Shown here in pieces: positions 1 through 7,646 of a stretch of DNA of 8,695 nucleotides. The translations under genes were made by a program, and so were the position numbers. How positions within the stretch are numbered: position 1 is the first letter of the stretch; each line of letters begins with the position of its first letter. The stretch lies in the NCBI GenBank assembly GCA_947644185.1, contig CANRZC010000091.1, positions 1-8,695 of the forward strand, given 5' to 3'. Source of the DNA: an uncultured Acetatifactor sp. (GTDB lineage Bacteria; Bacillota; Clostridia; Lachnospirales; Lachnospiraceae). The notes beneath the pieces are model-generated. The model was not told the DNA's origin, did not search any database, and was given only the letters and a program-made list of their open reading frames with translations.

Positions 1-1
1 T

Positions 2-826
2 ATGTATCCACCCATACACCTGCTTTGCCCTGAACCCTTTTTCATGGGGGTCAGCGACAACCTACAGTATGAAATTGACGACAACAAGGTAGATATGTCT
101 TTTGCGGAAGAGGGATTGGAGAAGCTTCCGCTGAAGCGCTGCATTGAGTTAAGAAACATTACGTATGCCTACCCCAATACGGATAAAAAGATTTTCGACC
201 ACGCTAATTTGACCATAGAGGTGGGCGCTGCCGTGGGAATCGTTGGTACCTCTGGTGCAGGGAAAAGCACCATTGTGGACATACTGCTGGGACTTTTGGA
301 GGTACAGAGTGGGGGAATCTACGCAGACGGCGTAGATGTAAAGACCAAATACCGGAGCTTTTTGAAAAATATCGGCTATATCCCCCAGATGATTTTCATG
401 CTGGATGACACCATTGGCCGCAATGTGGCGTTTGGGGTCCGGGAGGAAGAGATGGACGAGGCCAGAATTTGGGAGGTGCTCAGAGAGGCACAGCTGGACG
501 ACTTTGTGCGGTCTCTGCCAGAGGGATTGAATACGGGCATTGGCGAGCGGGGGATCAGACTGTCTGGCGGCCAGAGACAGCGCATTGGAATTGCCAGGGC
601 GCTGTACTATGATCCGGAGATGCTGATTTTGGACGAAGCCACCTCAGCGCTGGACAATGACACGGAGGCTGCCATTATGGATTCTATCAATAGGCTCCAC
701 GGCAGAAAGACATTGATCATCATTGCCCATAGGCTCCAGACCATTGAAAAATGTGATGTGGTGTACCGAGTGGAGGACGGCGGTATTACCTTGGAACGGA
801 GAGGAATGCATGAAGAGATGGCTTGA
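2..826 (+). CDS. ABC transporter ATP-binding/permease, 3' part (polysaccharide or lipid-linked glycan exporter type)
   Basis: This is the C-terminal nucleotide-binding half of an exporter-type ABC transporter whose membrane domain lies upstream of the window. In the visible 274 residues the ATPase motifs are complete: Walker A GTSGAGKST (82-90), Q-loop Gln129, signature LSGGQ (187-191), Walker B LILDEA (208-213), D-loop SALD (215-218) and switch His243. The protein would hydrolyse ATP to drive export or flipping across the inner membrane. Its layout resembles PglK/WlaB-like flippases, and the neighbouring glycosyltransferases favour a lipid-linked oligosaccharide or polysaccharide as substrate; both points are inference. 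The ATG at position 2 is simply the first in-frame codon and not a real start. The first 15 or so residues fit the usual membrane-domain linker poorly. The stop codon lies inside the next gene, which overlaps it by 17 bases. Confidence 0.9.
   Translation: MYPPIHLLCPEPFFMGVSDNLQYEIDDNKVDMSFAEEGLEKLPLKRCIELRNITYAYPNTDKKIFDHANLTIEVGAAVGIVGTSGAGKSTIVDILLGLLEVQSGGIYADGVDVKTKYRSFLKNIGYIPQMIFMLDDTIGRNVAFGVREEEMDEARIWEVLREAQLDDFVRSLPEGLNTGIGERGIRLSGGQRQRIGIARALYYDPEMLILDEATSALDNDTEAAIMDSINRLHGRKTLIIIAHRLQTIEKCDVVYRVEDGGITLERRGMHEEMA
798..804 (+). promoter_or_regulatory. Ribosome binding site for the SGNH hydrolase gene
   Basis: GGAGAGG ends 5 bases before the ATG at 810. It lies inside the end of the ABC transporter gene. 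It supports 810 as the start over the in-frame ATG at 723, which would add 29 residues with no recognisable signal and lie deep in the ABC coding region. Confidence 0.75.
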
Positions 827-1664
827 TAGGAAAATGGTTCTATGGGGGCTGAGCGCTATTCTGGGGTTCGCTGTGCTGTTTGCCGCCACCTTCCACAGTC
901 GCAGGCAGACTGGACAGAAGGTGGTGGACATGGTGGTCTTTGGAGACAGCGTATATACGGATATTGGAGATATGACAGCCATTCCAGACAGACTGGCAGA
1001 TGCGCTGGATATGTCCGTATACAATGCCTCCATGGGGGGAACCTGTGCTGCAAGGCTGGAAAAGGAGAGGCGGCTGGACGTGGCAAAGGGCTCTGTGTCC
1101 CTTACAGGACTTACAAAGGCCATTCGAAGCATGGACTTTACTGTACAGCAGTCTGTCAGAATTCGGGAGAGCAATACAGAGTTATTTCCAGAGATTGTGG
1201 ACGGTCTGGCAGAGATTGACTTTTCACAGGTGAAGGTCATTGTGATCGGAAAGGGGCTGAATGACTACAATGGGGGAGCGCCCATTGAGAATGGGGAGGA
1301 GCCCTATGATGTATACACCTTTTTGGGGGCCATACGCAGCGCTGTGAAAGACCTGCGGGAACGAAATCCTGAGGTAAGGATTATACTGGTGACACCTATT
1401 TACGCCTGGTATACACCGCAGGGGTTAAATTGTGAAGAGGTAGATAATGGCGGCGGCTTTTTGGAAGACTATGTAAATGCGGAACTGGGACTGGCAGAGG
1501 AACTCCATGTAGAAGTAGTGGATCTGTATCACAACTTTTTCCAGGAGAAGAGCCTGGAGAACTGGGGGCAATACACCATAGACGGCTTCCATCCCAATGA
1601 AGCAGGCAGGGAAATGATTACAGAAAAAATTTGCGACCTCTTTCGGACAGAAGAGAAAGAATAA
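810..1664 (+). CDS. Membrane-anchored SGNH/GDSL-family hydrolase
   Basis: The 284-residue protein begins with a short basic stretch (KRWLDRK) and one hydrophobic segment (about 9-28), consistent with an uncleaved signal anchor that places the catalytic domain outside the membrane. SGNH blocks are visible in order: FGDS with the nucleophile Ser47, a glycine pair at 76-77 (NASMGG) for block II, GLND (149-152) with oxyanion Asn151, and DGFH (258-261) carrying the Asp-His pair of block V. Family members cleave esters, often acetyl groups on carbohydrates; de-O-acetylation or acyl transfer on the glycan made by this locus is an inference. Start 810 was chosen because GGAGAGG sits just upstream and the hydrophobic anchor then lies at the N-terminus. 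The 17-base overlap with the ABC gene suggests translational coupling. The natural substrate cannot be read from the sequence. Confidence 0.85.
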   Translation: MKRWLDRKMVLWGLSAILGFAVLFAATFHSRRQTGQKVVDMVVFGDSVYTDIGDMTAIPDRLADALDMSVYNASMGGTCAARLEKERRLDVAKGSVSLTGLTKAIRSMDFTVQQSVRIRESNTELFPEIVDGLAEIDFSQVKVIVIGKGLNDYNGGAPIENGEEPYDVYTFLGAIRSAVKDLRERNPEVRIILVTPIYAWYTPQGLNCEEVDNGGGFLEDYVNAELGLAEELHVEVVDLYHNFFQEKSLENWGQYTIDGFHPNEAGREMITEKICDLFRTEEKE

Positions 1665-1696
1665 GGCTATGCCAAAAGAAAAGGCGGTGATAGGAA

Positions 1697-3265
1697 GTGG
1701 CGCCCACACAGGTATTTCAAACATTATATCACAAGATAAAGCGGGAATGGAAGCTGGCTTTTCTGACCTGCTTTGTGCTGGGACTATTGATTCATATGCC
1801 CGTTCTGATCTCGGATATCCCCAATCACGATGGTCTGGATAGCATGTATTTTGACCAGAATATGATCACCTCAGGCAGATGGTTTCTATCAGTGGCCTGC
1901 GGCTTTTCTTCCTACTATACGCTGCCTTGGCTGATTGGCATTTTAGGGCTAGGGCTTTTGAGCTGTTCGGCAGCAGCCCTGTGTGAGCTTTTAGAGATCC
2001 GAAAATCCTGGGCGGTAATGGTGGTCAGCGGCCTGCTGGTGTCCTTTCCCGCATTGGCCTCTACCTTTGCCTATGTATATACCCTGGATGGTTATATGCT
2101 GGCTCTGCTGCTGGCCATACTCTCTGTGCTTTTTACAAAAAAATGGAGGCGGGGGTTTGTGCCAGGTGCTTTGTGTCTGGCCTTTAGCATGGGAATCTAT
2201 CAGGGATACCTGTCGTTTGCCATGATATTGTCTCTATTTGCTATCTGGATGCTGTTTTTGGGAGAGGAGGCGGAACGGAAAAGTTCGCTTCTCAAGGACA
2301 AACTGTGTGGGGCATTGCGTTATCTCTACATGGGAATCCTGGGCGCAGGGCTTTACCTGTGTATCCTGCAGGTACTTTTGCGGGTGCAGGGAAAAGAACT
2401 GGATCACTATCAGGGAATTGACGGTCTGGAAGGCGGCGGCTTTTTATCACAGGGACTGTTTGCTGGGCTAGGTGGAATGTACCGGGACTTCATTGGCTTT
2501 TCTCTGAAAGGAAATGTGTTGTTCCAGAATGTGTTTTCCCTGGTGGCATGTTGCCTTCTGGCAATACTGGCAGGAATCCTGGTGGTGGCAATGCTCTGGA
2601 AGAGAAAATACTGGAAGAATCCCATCCTTTTCGGTATAATAGGATTGATGCTTGTGTTCCTGCCCATAGCCACCAATGTGATATTGGTGATTTCCCCCTC
2701 TGTAAATTACCATTTGCTCATGCGGTATCAGTGGGTCCTGTATGCCATCGGGGCAGTGGCGCTGATAAGCGGCTGTGACATGGGAAAGAAAAAAGGCGCC
2801 TGGATAGAATGGATAGGGCTTTTGGCCGGGGGAACCTTGGTATTCTGCTACAGTGTCACAGACAATATTGCCTATTCCAATCTGCAAAAGCGATATGAGA
2901 AAACCTATGCCTACTGTGTGCGACTGCTGGATAGAATTGAGCAGACCCCAGGGTACTATCAGGGGATCCCCATTGCCATGATTGGCGTGGTAGGGGATGA
3001 GCAGTTTCCGGTGACAGACATTACACTGCCTGTGACCTCCAATATGATAGGCATGAATGGTGATTGTCTGCTGTACACAGGCCGGAATTATCAACTGTTT
3101 ATCAGGCATTACCTGGGGGCCACTTTAAACATTCTGCCCCAGGAGGCTATGGAGGACATCTACGAGTCTGAGCCTTATATTGCTATGGACAGCTTCCCAG
3201 GGCCGGATTCCATTCGCATTATGGATGGAATTATGTACATTAAAACCGAAAACGTAAATCGCTGA
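1697..3265 (+). CDS. GtrII-type polytopic membrane glycosyltransferase
   Basis: The 522-residue protein has a short cytoplasmic N-terminus, about ten or more hydrophobic segments up to residue 390 or so, and a C-terminal soluble domain of about 130 residues. The region after the first membrane segment carries the pattern I remember for the GtrII glucosyltransferase family: PNHDG (42-46), QNMITSGRWFL (54-64), then a CGFSSYYTLPW stretch. Family members take a sugar from a polyprenyl-phosphate donor and attach it to a surface polysaccharide on the outer face of the membrane, as in Shigella serotype conversion. The next gene encodes the matching GtrB-like donor synthase, which supports this role. 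Translation probably starts at GTG 1697: an in-frame TAG at 1691 blocks any earlier start, and AAGGCGG (1681-1687) lies 9 bases upstream. No GtrA flippase gene is visible nearby. The sugar and acceptor are unknown. Confidence 0.85.
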   Translation: MAPTQVFQTLYHKIKREWKLAFLTCFVLGLLIHMPVLISDIPNHDGLDSMYFDQNMITSGRWFLSVACGFSSYYTLPWLIGILGLGLLSCSAAALCELLEIRKSWAVMVVSGLLVSFPALASTFAYVYTLDGYMLALLLAILSVLFTKKWRRGFVPGALCLAFSMGIYQGYLSFAMILSLFAIWMLFLGEEAERKSSLLKDKLCGALRYLYMGILGAGLYLCILQVLLRVQGKELDHYQGIDGLEGGGFLSQGLFAGLGGMYRDFIGFSLKGNVLFQNVFSLVACCLLAILAGILVVAMLWKRKYWKNPILFGIIGLMLVFLPIATNVILVISPSVNYHLLMRYQWVLYAIGAVALISGCDMGKKKGAWIEWIGLLAGGTLVFCYSVTDNIAYSNLQKRYEKTYAYCVRLLDRIEQTPGYYQGIPIAMIGVVGDEQFPVTDITLPVTSNMIGMNGDCLLYTGRNYQLFIRHYLGATLNILPQEAMEDIYESEPYIAMDSFPGPDSIRIMDGIMYIKTENVNR

Positions 3266-3270
3266 AATTT

Positions 3271-3277
3271 AGGAGAG
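3271..3277 (+). promoter_or_regulatory. Ribosome binding site for the GT2 gene
   Basis: AGGAGAG lies 5 bases before ATG 3283, in the 17-base gap after the GtrII gene. It fixes the start of the GT2 protein, whose N-terminus (LLSIVLPAYNEE) is typical for the family. Confidence 0.75.
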
Positions 3278-3282
3278 AAAAA

Positions 3283-4233
3283 ATGCTTTTATCCATTGTG
3301 CTGCCAGCCTACAATGAAGAACAGAATATCCCCAATACCGCAAAGGTATTGGCAGAATTGTTGGACAGCCATTCTATTGACTACGAGCTCGTATTTGTCA
3401 GTGACGGTTCGAAGGACGCCACCTTTGCAGAGATAGAGAAAGCGGTACAGGAAAACGAAAAGGTGAAGGGGATAGAGTTTTCACGGAACTTTGGAAAGGA
3501 GGCTGCCATTTTTGCAGGACTGGAATTGGCAGCCGGGGACGCTGTGGTGGTTATGGACTGTGACTTACAGCACCCCCCTGAGGTGATCCCCCAGATGTGG
3601 AAGCTGTGGCAAAACGGTGCTGAGGTGGTGGAGGGCATCAAGGAGAATCGGGGAAAGGAAAGCTTGTACCACAAGCTTTCCGCAGGGCTGTTTTACAAAA
3701 TCATGAGCAAGCTCATCAAGATGGATATGAACGCATCCTCAGATTTTAAGCTGTTAGACCGGAAGGTGGTGGATGTGCTGCTCAGGCTGCCAGAGCGGAA
3801 TACCTTTTTCCGAGCCCTGAGCTTTTGGGCAGGGTTTCGCAGGGAATATGTGTCTTATGAGGTGCAGGAGAGGCAGTTTGGGGAGAGCAAATGGTCTTCT
3901 CTGAGCCTGATGAAATACGCCATCACCAATGCCACCTCCTTCAGTACCTTGCCTTTGCAGATGGTGACTGTCATGGGAACGGTGTCCATTCTGTTTAGCA
4001 TAGGATTGTTCATCCAGACCTTTGCGAAATATTTGTCAGGGACTGCTGTGGAGGGCTTCACCACCGTCATCCTTTTGATTTTAGTCATCGGCGGTTTTCT
4101 GATGCTGAGTCTGGGAATCATTGGGCATTATATTGCCAGAATCTACGAGGAGGTAAAGGGGCGCCCTAAATACATCATTCGTAGAACTGTGGGAGATATT
4201 CAAAAAAAGAAAGAGGAGAGGAAGACAGTATGA
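3283..4233 (+). CDS. Family 2 glycosyltransferase, GtrB/ArnC/DPM1-like polyprenyl-phosphate glycosyltransferase
   Basis: The 316-residue protein is a full-length GT-A enzyme of the dolichol-phosphate-mannose-synthase-like group. Visible features are the nucleotide-sugar fold start SIVLPAYNEE (4-13), VSDGSKD (39-45), SRNFGKEAA (67-75), the metal-binding DCD (92-94) followed by LQHPPE, the acceptor-side motif RQFGESKWS (197-205), and two C-terminal membrane helices (about 226-250 and 262-285) ending in a GRPKYI tail (293-298). Such enzymes move a sugar from a nucleotide donor to undecaprenyl phosphate on the cytoplasmic face. GtrB (glucose) and ArnC (formyl-aminoarabinose) share this architecture, so the sugar is uncertain; the transaminase gene that follows makes an amino-deoxy sugar a real candidate. 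The stop overlaps the next start as ATGA (4230-4233), suggesting translational coupling. A perfect 11-bp inverted repeat lies within the gene at 3657-3681. Confidence 0.93.
   Translation: MLLSIVLPAYNEEQNIPNTAKVLAELLDSHSIDYELVFVSDGSKDATFAEIEKAVQENEKVKGIEFSRNFGKEAAIFAGLELAAGDAVVVMDCDLQHPPEVIPQMWKLWQNGAEVVEGIKENRGKESLYHKLSAGLFYKIMSKLIKMDMNASSDFKLLDRKVVDVLLRLPERNTFFRALSFWAGFRREYVSYEVQERQFGESKWSSLSLMKYAITNATSFSTLPLQMVTVMGTVSILFSIGLFIQTFAKYLSGTAVEGFTTVILLILVIGGFLMLSLGIIGHYIARIYEEVKGRPKYIIRRTVGDIQKKKEERKTV
3657..3681. repeat. Perfect 11-bp inverted repeat inside the GT2 gene
   Basis: GGAAAGCTTGT (3657-3667) and ACAAGCTTTCC (3671-3681) are exact reverse complements separated by ACC, so the mRNA could form a tight stem-loop. 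It encodes residues around ESLYHKLS of the GT2 enzyme. No T-run follows, so it is not a standard terminator. Confidence 0.85.
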
Positions 4234-5360
4234 TAAACTTTAATGTACCGCCCTATGCCGAAAAGGCCATGGGCTATATTCAGGAGTGTGTGAGGAATCA
4301 GAAGATTTGCGGGGATGGGGCCTACACCAAGAAGTGCAATGAATGGATTGAGAAGAAGACTGGCACAGCCAAATGCCTGCTGACCACCTCCTGCACCCAT
4401 GCCACGGAATTGGCAGCGCTATTGGTGCCGGATATCGGGCCTGGAGATGAGATCATTATGCCGGCCTACACCTTTGTGTCCACAGCGGATGCCTTTGTGC
4501 TCCGGGGGGCAGTCCCTGTGTTTGTAGATATCAGGCCAGACACCATGAACCTGGACGAGAAGCTGATTGAGGACGCAGTGACAGAGAGAACCAGAGCCAT
4601 TGTGCCAGTGCACTACGCAGGGGTGTCCTGCGAGATGGATACCATCATGGACATTGCAGACAGGCATCATCTGGCAGTGATAGAGGACGCTGCCCAGGGA
4701 ATCATGTCTTCCTACAAGGGAAAGGCACTGGGCACCATAGGGGACTTTGGCTGCTTTAGCTTCCATGAGACGAAAAACTACAGCATGGGCGAGGGCGGCG
4801 CCCTTTTGATCCGAGACGAGAAGAATGTGGAGGCAGCGGAGATTATCCGGGAGAAGGGAACCAACCGCAGCAAATATTATCGGGGACAGATTGACAAATA
4901 CACCTGGATCAACTATGGCTCCTCCTACTTGCCCAGTGATATGAATGCGGCTTACCTGTATGCACAGTTAGAGATTGCGGAGGAAATCAATGAGGCCAGA
5001 CTGGCAATCTGGAATCGATACTATGAGAACTTAAAGCCCCTGGCAGAGGATGGAAGGATTGAGCTGCCCGTGGTGCCCCAGGGCTGTGTGCACAATGGGC
5101 ATATGTTCTATATCAAGACCAGAGATATCGAGGAGAGGTCCTCGCTGATTGATTACCTGAAAGCCAATGGGATCCATGCAGTCTTCCACTATATACCCCT
5201 GCACACTGCGCCTGCAGGACTGAAGTTTGGCCGGTTCCATGGGGAGGACAGATACACCACAAGGGAGAGTGAGCGCCTTTTGCGCCTGCCCATGTACTAT
5301 GGACTGGAACTGGATCAGGTGGACTATATCAGCGAAAAGGTCAGGGCGTTTTATCAATAA
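4230..5360 (+). CDS. rffA: dTDP-4-amino-4,6-dideoxygalactose transaminase (WecE/RffA type)
   Basis: This 376-residue PLP enzyme of the DegT/DnrJ/EryC1 family would transfer an amino group, normally from glutamate, to dTDP-4-keto-6-deoxyglucose in the cytoplasm, giving dTDP-4-amino-4,6-dideoxygalactose (dTDP-Fuc4N). Motifs remembered from E. coli WecE run through most of the protein: KICGDGAYT near 25-33, MPAYTFVSTADAFVLRGA (77-94), VPVHYAGVSCEMDTIM (125-140), EDAAQG (152-157) with the PLP-contacting Asp153, FHETKN with the Schiff-base Lys182, REKGTNRS, and near the end HGEDRYTT and ESERLLRLP. The length matches WecE. The start overlaps the GT2 stop (ATGA). In enterobacteria the product feeds common-antigen synthesis with the acetyltransferase WecD; no acetyltransferase or rmlA/rmlB genes are visible here. 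The exact 4-amino sugar made could differ from Fuc4N, since related DegT enzymes differ in stereochemistry. Confidence 0.9.
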   Translation: MINFNVPPYAEKAMGYIQECVRNQKICGDGAYTKKCNEWIEKKTGTAKCLLTTSCTHATELAALLVPDIGPGDEIIMPAYTFVSTADAFVLRGAVPVFVDIRPDTMNLDEKLIEDAVTERTRAIVPVHYAGVSCEMDTIMDIADRHHLAVIEDAAQGIMSSYKGKALGTIGDFGCFSFHETKNYSMGEGGALLIRDEKNVEAAEIIREKGTNRSKYYRGQIDKYTWINYGSSYLPSDMNAAYLYAQLEIAEEINEARLAIWNRYYENLKPLAEDGRIELPVVPQGCVHNGHMFYIKTRDIEERSSLIDYLKANGIHAVFHYIPLHTAPAGLKFGRFHGEDRYTTRESERLLRLPMYYGLELDQVDYISEKVRAFYQ

Positions 5361-5370
5361 GGCATGGAGT

Positions 5371-5376
5371 TAGGAG
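5371..5376 (+). promoter_or_regulatory. Ribosome binding site deciding the start at 5382
   Basis: TAGGAG lies 5 bases before ATG 5382. The earlier in-frame ATG at 5364 has only a weak AAGG close upstream, so 5382 is the better start. Confidence 0.65.
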
Positions 5377-5381
5377 TGTCC

Positions 5382-6599
5382 ATGAGATATGTAAAAAATG
5401 CAGCGCTGTCTGTATGTATGGTGTTAAAGGGAATGCTTTTCATAGGCTTTAGCATTCAAATAGTCCTGGGTGTCTGCTGGATATGGGGTAATTTCGGACA
5501 GGTTCAGGATTTCGGCGTGCCGGAGTCTGCCCTGTACCGTGGAATTCTCTGGCTGTTGGGAGGAAATCCCATGATCCTATATTCTTTGCAGCTGCTCACA
5601 GCATTTTTCGCAGGCTTTCTTTTCTTGCAAAAGCTATGGCCGGCAGGGATGGTGTTTGCACTGTGGCGAGGGCTGGTGCTTTTGACCTTTCCTTTTGCCC
5701 TCCAGTGCCATCTGGCCCTTCAGCCCTACTCGCTTATGGGCTCAGCCTTTTTGCTGCTTCTATTGGCGCTCCTGCAGATTGGCAGAAGGCGGATTGTGGG
5801 CCAGGTGCTGGCTGCCCTTGGCTGTGCTGCAATATTTGTAGGGCTATCGGGGGCAGTGGACAGTGACCGGCGCCAATGTGCAGGCTATAGTATAGAGGGC
5901 GCTTTGGCAAGTCGCTTCGCCTGGCCCACGCTGTGGAATGATTTCGACCGCTATGAGGCTGCGCTACAGATAGTGCCAAAATCCGTAGTATGGGAGGCTT
6001 CTTTATCGCCAGATAATATGAAGCTGTTTCAGGAGAATCTGGAGAGTCAAGTGGGAGTAGAGGCAGCCAGGAACTATTATCAGCAAATGGCAAAAATAGG
6101 CTGGCAATATCATAGGTCTATGATAATACGCCAGATAGGCTGGGATGTGCTGGGATATGTGGTGACGCCAGTCATCTTTCCGCTGCAGATGGCAGGAGAG
6201 GCATATGATTCCTACAGTGGCAGGAATTATGAAATCATGCGAGAAAACACACCGATTCTCACCAGAGATTACGTGGACTATGGATGCTGGTGGTTTCTGT
6301 GGATGCTTTTGATTTCCTTTTGCCTGGCTCTCTGCAAGGGGATTTCCCAAAGTGGCCCGAAGGACCCTGCCAAAGGAAAGAAGCTGTGGAGAGAATTGGT
6401 GCTGCCTATTGGAATCTGCTGTGTGCTGTCAGGTCTTCTGGTGCTCCTTTTAACCATGCGGGGGGCCGGGAAGATGGACTATCGAGAGACCATAGCTGTC
6501 AACCAATTATGGCTGGTGGGTTCGCTTTTGCTGCTGGGCAAAGGAGGGCTGAGAGCGCCTGCCGCGGGGAAGGAAGCAGAGGGACAGAAAGGGTTATGA
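5382..6599 (+). CDS. Unrecognised polytopic membrane protein
   Basis: I do not recognise the family of this 405-residue protein. It starts with a basic N-terminus (MRYVKN) and a hydrophobic segment (about 10-33). Several more membrane segments follow up to about residue 157, then a mostly hydrophilic region of about 140 residues (about 160-295), then three further hydrophobic segments (around 298-315, 339-358 and 368-385) and a short basic tail. The hydrophilic region has a distinctive RFAWPTLWNDFDRYE stretch after the fifth membrane segment and is probably exposed outside. Size, topology and position between glycan genes would suit a GT-C glycosyltransferase, a polymerase or another glycan-handling membrane protein, but no catalytic motif confirms this. 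ATG 5382 is preferred to ATG 5364 on its ribosome binding site. The stop overlaps the next start as ATGA (6596-6599), suggesting coupled translation. Confidence 0.75.
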   Translation: MRYVKNAALSVCMVLKGMLFIGFSIQIVLGVCWIWGNFGQVQDFGVPESALYRGILWLLGGNPMILYSLQLLTAFFAGFLFLQKLWPAGMVFALWRGLVLLTFPFALQCHLALQPYSLMGSAFLLLLLALLQIGRRRIVGQVLAALGCAAIFVGLSGAVDSDRRQCAGYSIEGALASRFAWPTLWNDFDRYEAALQIVPKSVVWEASLSPDNMKLFQENLESQVGVEAARNYYQQMAKIGWQYHRSMIIRQIGWDVLGYVVTPVIFPLQMAGEAYDSYSGRNYEIMRENTPILTRDYVDYGCWWFLWMLLISFCLALCKGISQSGPKDPAKGKKLWRELVLPIGICCVLSGLLVLLLTMRGAGKMDYRETIAVNQLWLVGSLLLLGKGGLRAPAAGKEAEGQKGL

Positions 6600-7645
6600 G
6601 TGCGGTGGTGGTTCAACTATTGATTTTGATTCTTTTGCTGTTGGTGGTGCCCGGTATTGTGGGAGGCTTGTGTGTAGAGCCCCACAACCATAGCAAGGGT
6701 TTGATTTTTCGCTGGGTAAGTGGGCAGTTTTTGCTGTGGGCAGGATTTCAGATTCTCTATGTGCCCCTGCTTTTAATGGAGCAGAAGCTAAGCTGCCTGG
6801 TGAATGTATTTTCTGGATATGTGGCAATATTGACCCTTTTGGCAGTGATTTTGGAAACAAGGCGCTGGAAAAAGAGGGAATGGGAAAAAAAGCGGCCCAG
6901 CGAAGGCATTTGGCTCTGGGTAGTTTTTGGCATGCTGCTGGTATTTCAGCTAGTGCAGGCAGTGAGGCTTGCCTTTAACGATGCAGACGATGCCTACTAT
7001 GTGTCTGTGGCTTCCCTGGCAGAGAGCTCAGACACCATGTTTCAGATTTATCCCTATGCTAGAGGGGCCACGCCGCTAGATCGCAGGCATGCTCTGGCCT
7101 CCTTCTCCATCTGGATCGCTTTTCTGGCCAGGCTGTCAGGAATGCGGACTGTGGTGGTGGCTCAAGTGGTGCTGCCGGTGGTGCTGATCGCCATGGCCTA
7201 TGGAATCTATTATTTATTCAGCGTTCTTCTCTTCCCGGAACACAGTGATAAAAGGGCTTTGTTTTTAGTATTTACAGCAATTCTGATTTTGTTTGGAAAT
7301 TATTCTGTCTATACCTCAGAGACTTTTCTGATAGGCAGAAGCCGGCAGGGAAAGGCAACACTGGGAAGCATTGTGATTCCCTTTTTGATCTATCTGCTCT
7401 TGGAACTGTTAAAAAGGCTCCAAAACAGCGAAAAGATTCCGGTAAAGCTTTATCTATTGTTAGGGGCTGTTGCAGCAGCTGGCTGTATGTGCAGTACAAT
7501 GGGGACCTTCCTGATCTGTGTGCCAATGGGAGTCTGCGGTCTGCTGGGGGCTATCTGTCTGAAGAGACCTAAAGTGGTATTGCCTTTGCTACTCTGCTGT
7601 CTTCCCTGTATTGCTTTTGGACTTTTGTATATAATGTTGGAGTGA
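6596..7645 (+). CDS. DUF6077-like polytopic membrane protein, N-terminal part
   Basis: The 349-residue protein has a strongly hydrophobic N-terminus (about 4-25) and roughly eight membrane segments. Two conserved-looking stretches resemble proteins I recall as DUF6077 in Lachnospiraceae glycan loci: NDADDAYYV (128-136) in a loop after a membrane helix, and GNYSVYTSETFL (234-245) followed by RQGKA (250-254). The acidic DADD loop after a membrane helix is reminiscent of the catalytic loop of GT-C glycosyltransferases, which is inference. Start 6596 was chosen because it overlaps the previous stop (ATGA); the open frame back to 6284 runs through the preceding gene and reads as a shadow. AGAGGG (6578-6583) and AAAGGG (6588-6593) give a modest ribosome binding site. 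The protein ends abruptly after a membrane helix (LLYIMLE), and the next gene supplies what looks like the missing C-terminal part. Confidence 0.75.
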   Translation: MSAVVVQLLILILLLLVVPGIVGGLCVEPHNHSKGLIFRWVSGQFLLWAGFQILYVPLLLMEQKLSCLVNVFSGYVAILTLLAVILETRRWKKREWEKKRPSEGIWLWVVFGMLLVFQLVQAVRLAFNDADDAYYVSVASLAESSDTMFQIYPYARGATPLDRRHALASFSIWIAFLARLSGMRTVVVAQVVLPVVLIAMAYGIYYLFSVLLFPEHSDKRALFLVFTAILILFGNYSVYTSETFLIGRSRQGKATLGSIVIPFLIYLLLELLKRLQNSEKIPVKLYLLLGAVAAAGCMCSTMGTFLICVPMGVCGLLGAICLKRPKVVLPLLLCCLPCIAFGLLYIMLE

Positions 7646-7646
7646 C

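Noticed and set aside
644..1240. 198-codon open frame on the minus strand
   Set aside because: It lies antisense to the ABC and SGNH genes, both of which have clear family motifs; its low-complexity serine-rich product looks like a shadow.
1669..1842. 57-codon ORF starting ATG CCA AAA GAA, between the SGNH and GtrII genes
   Set aside because: It overlaps the well-supported GtrII N-terminus in another frame, has only a weak ribosome binding site, and its product resembles nothing I know.
2468..3109. 213-codon open frame on the minus strand
   Set aside because: Antisense to the GtrII gene; rich in His and Gln with no domain pattern, typical of a shadow.
3657..3690. Hairpin as a rho-independent terminator
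   Set aside because: It is within the GT2 coding frame and no T-run follows the stem on either strand.
6284..6595. In-frame extension upstream of the DUF6077-like gene
   Set aside because: It would overlap the preceding gene by over 300 bases; its translation lacks membrane or domain character, and ATG 6596 has the ATGA coupling.
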